Part shown: piece by piece, positions 6,823 through 14,012 of the stretch
Numbering within the stretch: position 1 is the stretch's first letter
How the letters are laid out: each line of letters opens with the position of its first letter
Assembly (NCBI GenBank): GCA_029960865.1
Contig: JASBVX010000011.1
Coordinates: 1-14,012, forward strand
Direction of reading: 5' to 3'
Source of the DNA: Bacillota bacterium
Lineage (GTDB): Bacteria; Bacillota; Sulfobacillia; RBS10-35
DNA: 14,012 nt
Notes under the pieces: generated by a model
Told to the model about the DNA's origin: nothing
The model's database searches: none
What the model saw: the letters and a program-made list of their open reading frames with translations, nothing else
Program-made: the position numbers and the translations under genes

Positions 6823-9800
6823 GTGGATTTTTCGATCCGAAACCGGGTGGCCCTGTTCCTCCTGGCCCTTTTGGTGCTGGGCATGGGCACCTACGAGTTT
6901 CTCACCTTGAAGCGGGAATCGATGCCCGACATCACCTTTCCCATCGTGGTGGTGACCACCCCTTACCCTGGCGCCGGCGCCGAGGATGTGGTGAGGGAAG
7001 TAACGGAGCCTTTGGAGAAGGCGACATCGGGGATCCCTGGCTTGAAGACGGTGACGTCCACTTCGGTGGCTAACTTTTCCGCCATCGTGCTGGAGTTCGA
7101 GATGTCCCGCCCCGCCAAGGAGGCGGCGGCGGACGTGAGGGAGAAGGTGGGGGAGGTGTCCCTGCCCGAGGGGGTGGGGACGCCCCGGGTGTCGGCCATC
7201 GGCTTTTCGGAGATGCCGGTCCTCCAGGTGAGCTTGTTGAGCCCGAAAGGCATGGAGGGAGAGGCTTTTCAAAAGCTGGTCCGGGAGCGGGTGGTCCCTT
7301 CCCTGGAGGGCCTTTCGGGGGTGGCCAAAGTGGAGGCCCAGGGGCTTTACGAAGAGAGCCTCCTGGTGCGCCTGGATCCTCAGAAGGCCAAGGAACACGG
7401 CTTGACCCCCGATCTGGTGGCCCAAATCCTTAGGGCCTCGGTGGTGCAGCTCCCGGCCGGGGAGGTGGCGCTGGGGGAGCAGAAGGCCAAGGTGCGGGTG
7501 GAAGGGGGCTTTCAAGATCTGGAGGCCCTTGCCCGCTTCCCCATCCCGGTGGTGCCCAGCCAGGAGACCATTTTGAGAGAAAGCTTGACCCCGGTGAAGG
7601 AGGGCTTCACCTCCATGGGGGACGCCCTCCAGACCCTGGGGAAGGAAAACGCCATTTTGAAAGCGCAGACCCAGATCCTCTTCGCCCGGGAGAAGCTTTT
7701 GCAGACGGTCCTGGAGCAGCGGATGCAGCTGGCCTCCCTGCGGGCCGACGATCCCCGCCGCCCTGACGCAGCTATCCAGGCCGAGATGAAAGAGGCCAGC
7801 AACCTGGAGGCCCAGCACGCACCGGCTCCCAGCCCTCGATGCCCGGAGCTGCCCCGCCTCCAGCCCCCAGACCCCAGGGGAGGCATCCTCTCCACCGTCC
7901 TTTGGGGGATGACCCCGGCAGGGAGACCACCGCTACCTCGGGAATCGCCCGGTGGAACGGGCGGCCGGCAGTGGCTCTGCGCATCAGCGGGGAACCCAAG
8001 TACGGTCCGGGGGAGGTGGCCCAGGCGGCCCTTGGGGAGCTGGAGAAGCTTTCGGAGGGCGGCAAAACCTTCGAGGTTGAGGTGGCCTATAACGCCCAGG
8101 CGGAAATCCAGTCGACCCTCTCGGTGATGATGCGGGAAGTGGGGCTGGGGGCGGTGGTGGCCATCATCGTCATCTTCCTTTTCCTGCAGAGCGTCCGGGC
8201 GACGGCAGTAGCGGCCATCTCCATCCCCACCTCCATCGCCCTGGCCCTTTTGATCCTCAGCCGCTACCACATTTCCCTCAACATCATGACCCTGGGGGCC
8301 ATGGCGGTGGCCACGGGGCGGGTGGTGGACGATGCCATCGTAGTCACGGAGAACATCTTCCGGCGGGCCCGCCGCCAGGGGTACACTATGGATCTCATTC
8401 GCGATGCGGCCGCCCAGGTGGGTCGGGCCATCACCGCCTCCACCTTCACCACCGTGGCCGTATTCTTGCCCCTGGGTTTGGTGCGGGGGATCGTAGGGAA
8501 AGTCTTTGAACCGTTCGCCCTCACCGTCATGTGGTCTTTGATGGCCTCCCTCCTGGTGGCCCTGACGGTGGTGCCGGCCCTCACCTACCTTCTTTACCGG
8601 GGTCAGGAGGGGCCGGCCATCCGCTCCGGGGAGCGAGAGCAAAAGCTCCGGCAGGGGTACCAGAGGTTCTTGCGGGCCCTTTGGGATCGCCCCTTCCTAA
8701 CGGGAGGCACCGCCCTTCTCCTCCTGGCCTTGGCAGGCTACATGGGTTCTCACCTGCCGGTGGCCTTCGTGCCGGCTGACGAAGAGCCCCGGATCGCCGT
8801 CATCGCCCGCTACCCCCAGTCCTTCGACCTGGCGGAAGTGGACGGGGAGGTCCAGAAAATCGATGATTTCCTCCTGCAGCAGGAGAGGGTGGTGTCGGTC
8901 CAGTCCGTGGCAGGAGGCAGCGGGAACAGGCGCTTCCAGTCGGGCCCGACCGACGAGCGCCAGGCCTCCTTCCTGGTGACGGTAGCCTCCCAAGAGCTGG
9001 CCCAGAGCCTTGCTGGCGCCTGGCGGGAAGAGCTGAACCGGTCCTTTGCTCCGGGACAGTTTGCCGTTACGGTGTACTCCAGCTGGACCCAGACCGATAC
9101 GGTGGAGCTTTTGGTGCGGGGAGCCGGGGCGGCAGAAAGGGCGGAGGCCGCCCGGATGATCCGCCGGGGTTTGCAAGATGTGGCGGGCCTGGAGGACATC
9201 CGGGATACCCTGGAAGAGACGAGCCCCGTGGTGCAGGTGAAGGTGCGGGGGGAGGAGGCCAGCCGCTACGGCCTGACGGCGGGCCAGATCCTGAAGACGG
9301 TCCATGATGCCCTTCCCGGGGTGGAGATTTCCCCCTTCCCCCTCGCCGGCCGCACCTATACCCTGAAGGTTCAAGAGGGACACGACCTCACCCTCCAGAC
9401 CCTTTCCTCCCTCGCCCTGCCGGGAAGGCCGGAGGTCCCCCTGGATCAGGTGGCCGATGTGAGGGAGGTGCAGGAACCCCTGGCCATCTATCGCCGGGAT
9501 GGGGAGCCTTTCGCCATGGTCCAGGCCGATGTGGTGGCCCAGGATGTGGGGGCTGTTCTGAAGAAGGTGGATGAGAAGATCCGGGAGCTTTCCCTCCCGG
9601 CGGGCATCCAGGTGGATGACGTGGGCATCACCCTCACCATCGCCGAGGGCTTCGGCGACATGACCCGGGCCATCGGGGTGGCCATTCTGGTGGTCTACAT
9701 CATCATGCTGATGTCCTTTGGCGATGCCCTCATACCGTTGGCCATCCTCATCAGTCTTCCCTTTGCGGCGGTGGGGGCCATGGTGGGCCTAGCCCTGACC

Positions 9801-10157
9801 CATCTGACCCTTTCCATCCCGGCCCTCATCGGGCTATTGATGCTGGTGGGGATTGTGGTCACCAATGCCATCGTTCTCATGGATCGCTTCCACCATCAGC
9901 ACCTGGAGGGCCTTCCCGTCCGGGAGGCCCTTTTGGAGGCGTCAGCCACCCGCCTGCGCCCCATCCTCATGACGGCCCTGGCCACCATCGGGGCCCTCAC
10001 CCCCCTGGGGCTGGGTCTGGGACAAAGTTCCCTCATCGGCCAGACGGTGGCGGTGGTGGTGATCGGAGGGCTGGTGACCTCCACCCTCCTGAGCTTGGTG
10101 CTAGTGCCCCTCACCTACGAGCTTCTCCACCGGCTCTTTGTGGGCCGCCGGGCATGA
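6823..10157 (+). CDS. RND-family efflux permease (AcrB/HAE-like) with helical insertion; frame broken once
   Basis: Proton-driven inner-membrane pump of the AcrB/SwrC superfamily, about 1,111 residues if the break is repaired. It starts with GTG at 6823, eight nt after the MFS stop. The first frame (6823 to about 7920; open to 8127) encodes helix 1, PDITFPIVVVTTPYPGA and the first porter subdomains. The second frame (open from 7767 to the stop at 10157) begins matching at ETTATSGIARWNGRPAVAL and includes helices 2-12. The helix 4 proton-relay pair is present (VVDDAIVVTENI, 8328-8333). The helix 10 Lys of AcrB is Thr here (VTNAIVLMD, 9861-9863). About 100 residues rich in helix-forming residues, plus a Pro/Ala linker, are inserted around residues 247-350, between the DN and PN2 parts of the porter domain. 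No membrane-fusion or TolC gene is nearby. The substrate is unknown. Confidence 0.87.
7767..7926 (+). other. Interval containing the frame break of the RND gene
   Basis: The downstream frame is closed by a TGA at 7764-7766, and conserved RND sequence in that frame begins at ETTATSG near 7926, so the shift lies between. The direction is one missing base. My best guess is the GGG at 7921-7923: the first frame still reads ILSTVLWGMTPAG, which looks like the beta strand that precedes ETTATSG in RND proteins, and GGGG there would join the halves as TPAGETTATSG. The C run at 7864-7868 is the main alternative. Confidence 0.7.
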
Positions 10158-10163
10158 ACCCGG

Positions 10164-10820
10164 TCAGCTGCCCCCCCGCTGCTGGTGGCGGGCGTACCAG
10201 GCGGCAGCCTCGCTGCGGCGGGCCACGTTGAGCTTGGAGAGGATATTGCTGACGTAGTGCTTCACCGTCTTCTCGCTCAAGAAGACGGTTTCCGCGATTT
10301 CCCGGTTGGTCTTTCCTTCGGCGATCAGCTCGAGAATCTTTTTCTCCTGGTCCGAGAGGGATTCCCAGCCGTCCCCCGCTTCCGACGAAGGGGAGCGGAG
10401 CCGCTCGAAGACCTTCTGGGTGAGGGAGGGGTCCAAAAGGGACCCGCCCTGGCTGACCGTGAGGATGGCCTGGGCGATTTCCTTACCCCGGGTCTGCTTC
10501 AGAAAATACCCGGCCGCCCCTGCGGTGATGGAAGCAAAGAGGGCCTCGTCGTCGGGGTAGGAGGTCAGCATGATCACCTGGGTCTGGGGGCGCTCCTGGC
10601 GGATCTCGCGGCAGGCATCGACGCCGCTCCCGTCGGGGAGCCTCACATCCATGACCACCACATCCGGATGGAGGCTAGCGGCCTTTTCCACGGCCTCCGC
10701 CACCGCGCCGGCTTCCCCGACCACCTGAATCTGGGGGGTCCGGTCCAGGATGGATTTCAGACCCAGCCGGACCACCTCATGGTCATCCACCAGGAGGACC
10801 CGGATCTTCTTAGCGTCCAC
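10164..10820 (-). CDS. NarL/LuxR-family response regulator
   Basis: Cytoplasmic DNA-binding response regulator of 218 residues. The receiver domain (about 5-120) has the acidic pair in VLLVDDHEVVRLG, phospho-acceptor Asp58 in VVVMDVRLPDG, Thr86 in MLTSYPD and Lys108 in GYFLKQT. A linker leads to a LuxR-type helix-turn-helix (about 153-208): LSDQEKKILELIAEGKTNRE and then LSEKTVKHYVSNILSKL. It begins with GTG at 10820, 7 nt after the kinase stop, with AGGTGA upstream; the pair is one operon with the kinase first. The GYFLKQTRGKE and GGSLLDP segments resemble the DevR/LiaR-type branch. It converges on the RND gene, whose stop is only 6 nt away. Target genes cannot be seen; the kinase/aconitase intergenic region and the operon ending in RND are candidates. 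Confidence 0.94.
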   Translation of the reverse strand: MDAKKIRVLLVDDHEVVRLGLKSILDRTPQIQVVGEAGAVAEAVEKAASLHPDVVVMDVRLPDGSGVDACREIRQERPQTQVIMLTSYPDDEALFASITAGAAGYFLKQTRGKEIAQAILTVSQGGSLLDPSLTQKVFERLRSPSSEAGDGWESLSDQEKKILELIAEGKTNREIAETVFLSEKTVKHYVSNILSKLNVARRSEAAAWYARHQQRGGS

Positions 10821-10827
10821 GGGCGAC

Positions 10828-11736
10828 TCACCTCGCTTCTCCTCGCCTATAGTGTAAAGCCTCTTCTTCTTCCTCCGCGGGAGGGGGAGGCGGCGGCAAA
10901 AGGGCCGTGATGGTGGTGCCGCCCCCCGGACGGCTCTCGATCTCCAGGCGGCCCCCCAGGGATTCGGCCCGGTACCGCATGTTGCTCAGACCTTGGCCGC
11001 GGCCGTCGTCCAGGAGCCAGGCTTTCACCTTTTCCCGGGTGACGGGGAATCCGCGGCCGTTGTCCCAGACGGAGAGGCGCAGTCCCTGGGGGGTTTCTTC
11101 AAAGGTCAGCTTCAGGTGGGTGGCGCCGCTGTGGCGGGCCACGTTGGAAAGGGCTTCATGGGCGATATGCCAGAGTTCCCACTGCCAGTGGCGGGGGATT
11201 TCGGGGAGATTTTCCGAGACGAAGAATTCCTTGGTGGTTTGGGCGGGAAGGCCGGCCGACGCGAGGAGCTGGTAGAGGAGGGAGGGAAACGCCTTTTGCC
11301 CCATGGGGCGGTGGCGCAGATCCAGGATGTAGTGGCGAATGTCGGCAGCGATATCCCCCAGCTGGTCGATGGAGGCTTCGATGAGGTCCTGGGCTTCTTG
11401 CGGGTTTTCCTCGATGAGATCGGTGGCCCGCTCCAAGGTGAGGCCCACTCCGTAGATCTTTTGGGTGACCCCGTCATGGAGATCCATGGCGATCCGCTCC
11501 CGCTCTTCCGCTACCCGCTCCGTTTCCAAAGCCTGGCGGAGCTGGTCTTCGGCCCGCTCAATGGCGGACCAGATGACCTGGGTGAAAACCACGATACCCA
11601 AAAGGACACTGATCACGGTGAAGAGGTGGGAGACTTCCCGGGAAAAGTGAGGTTCCAAAAAGAAGTACTGGATGGCCTCCAGGGCAAGGAGAAACACGAT
11701 GGGGGATACCAGGGCCAGAGTCCGCAGACGCCTCAC
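10828..11736 (-). CDS. Sensor histidine kinase, NarL-partner type (HisKA_3), two membrane helices
   Basis: Membrane kinase that should phosphorylate the adjacent response regulator. The protein has 302 residues from the GTG at 11736. Two hydrophobic helices (about 5-26 and 36-58) are joined by a loop of roughly ten residues, so there is almost no outside sensor domain, as in intramembrane-sensing kinases such as LiaS. A short helix leads to the HisKA_3 domain with phospho-acceptor His87 in ERIAMDLHDGVTQKI. The ATPase domain has the N box HEALSNVARHSGA (Asn198), DNGRGF (Asp225) and GRGQGLSNMRYRAESLGG. The tail after the ATPase domain is odd: six prolines, then mostly glutamates. The start is fixed by AAGGAG (11749-11744), 7 nt upstream. 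An in-frame extension upstream would read through the aconitase gene in antisense and matches nothing recognisable. Confidence 0.93.
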   Translation of the reverse strand: MRRLRTLALVSPIVFLLALEAIQYFFLEPHFSREVSHLFTVISVLLGIVVFTQVIWSAIERAEDQLRQALETERVAEERERIAMDLHDGVTQKIYGVGLTLERATDLIEENPQEAQDLIEASIDQLGDIAADIRHYILDLRHRPMGQKAFPSLLYQLLASAGLPAQTTKEFFVSENLPEIPRHWQWELWHIAHEALSNVARHSGATHLKLTFEETPQGLRLSVWDNGRGFPVTREKVKAWLLDDGRGQGLSNMRYRAESLGGRLEIESRPGGGTTITALLPPPPPPAEEEEEALHYRRGEAR

Positions 11737-11748
11737 AGGAGATCTCCT
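11737..11748. promoter_or_regulatory. Perfect 12-bp palindrome covering the kinase ribosome-binding site
   Basis: AGGAGATCTCCT is identical to its reverse complement and ends right against the kinase GTG at 11736. Five bases of the Shine-Dalgarno AAGGAG (11749-11744) lie inside it. In RNA, AGGA can pair with UCCU around a GAUC loop, which would hide the site; in DNA it could be a small operator. It may also be chance. Confidence 0.4.
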
Positions 11749-11758
11749 TCCAGTGGTT

Positions 11759-11764
11759 ATTGTA
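11759..11764 (-). promoter_or_regulatory. Possible -10 box of the kinase/regulator operon
   Basis: TACAAT on the minus strand (11764-11759), one mismatch from consensus. Transcription would begin near 11752, about 16 nt before the GTG. No good -35 is seen 16-18 nt upstream, which may mean an activator is needed. Confidence 0.4.
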
Positions 11765-11790
11765 TCTCTCCTTCGCTCCCCCCGTTGCGC

Positions 11791-11796
11791 TATAGT
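11791..11796 (+). promoter_or_regulatory. Possible -10 box of acnA
   Basis: TATAGT 23 nt before the aconitase ATG, the same hexamer used before the thioredoxin operon. No clear -35 is seen. It lies back to back with the kinase -10 box; the two -35 regions would overlap between about 11768 and 11787. Confidence 0.4.
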
Positions 11797-11805
11797 GGAG
11801 ACGGC

Positions 11806-11812
11806 AAGGAGG
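11806..11812 (+). promoter_or_regulatory. acnA ribosome-binding site
   Basis: AAGGAGG, a near-perfect Shine-Dalgarno, 7 nt before the ATG at 11820. It fixes the start. Confidence 0.8.
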
Positions 11813-11819
11813 CACGACC

Positions 11820-14012
<2,193 letters not shown>

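Noticed and set aside
10158..10190. Possible terminator between the RND gene and the response regulator
   Set aside because: The C run and nearby GCTG/CAGC pairs do not form a convincing stem followed by a T run.
10848..10853. TATAGT on the plus strand inside the 3' end of the kinase gene
   Set aside because: There is no -35 at the right distance and no plus-strand gene follows; downstream on that strand is only antisense of the kinase.

Overview
The window is GC-rich bacterial chromosome, almost wholly coding, with no stretch over 300 bases lacking a gene. I see no RNA gene, CRISPR array, insertion sequence, integrase or phage gene. Gene content and protein style point to a Gram-positive-like lineage, perhaps a thermophilic high-GC member of the Bacillota; this assignment is an inference of low to moderate confidence. 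The clues are a hemE-hemH-hemY set with a Bacillus-type ferrochelatase motif (AHSLPE), a CcdA/ResA-type thiol-redox set, an RND pump with no adaptor gene beside it, a LiaS/NarL-type two-component pair, and an AcnA-type aconitase.

Layout. (1) 1-1645: hemE then hemH on the minus strand, hemH running off the left edge. (2) 1682-3115: hemY on the plus strand, divergent from hemE. (3) 3066-5013, minus strand: ccdA followed, with a TGATG overlap, by a membrane-domain/thioredoxin fusion whose first half resembles prolipoprotein diacylglyceryl transferase (Lgt) and whose reading frame is broken once. Its 3' end overlaps the 3' end of hemY. (4) 5133-10157, plus strand: a tightly packed run of an exported TlpA/ResA-like thioredoxin, an MFS transporter (probably starting at CTG overlapping the previous stop) and a large RND permease, also with one frame break. 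(5) 10164-11736, minus strand: response regulator and histidine kinase, converging on the RND gene. (6) 11820 to the right edge, plus strand: aconitase (731 codons visible), divergent from the kinase.

How the genes fit together. HemE, HemY and HemH are late heme-synthesis enzymes, probably of the coproporphyrin-dependent route. CcdA and the two thioredoxin-like proteins form a plausible electron relay that reduces cysteines outside the membrane, as in cytochrome c maturation. The left two thirds therefore read as a heme and cytochrome-maturation neighbourhood with a transport module (MFS plus RND) attached. The kinase/regulator pair lies against the RND gene and back to back with aconitase; what it controls cannot be read from the sequence.

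Most worth a second look: the CcdA-coupled Lgt-like/thioredoxin fusion with a degenerate Lgt core; a helical, coiled-coil-like insertion in the RND porter domain; two frame breaks of the same sign (one base missing), each explicable by a one-base loss in a G run, so assembly error must be excluded; a perfect palindrome covering the kinase ribosome-binding site; and the probable CTG start of the MFS gene.
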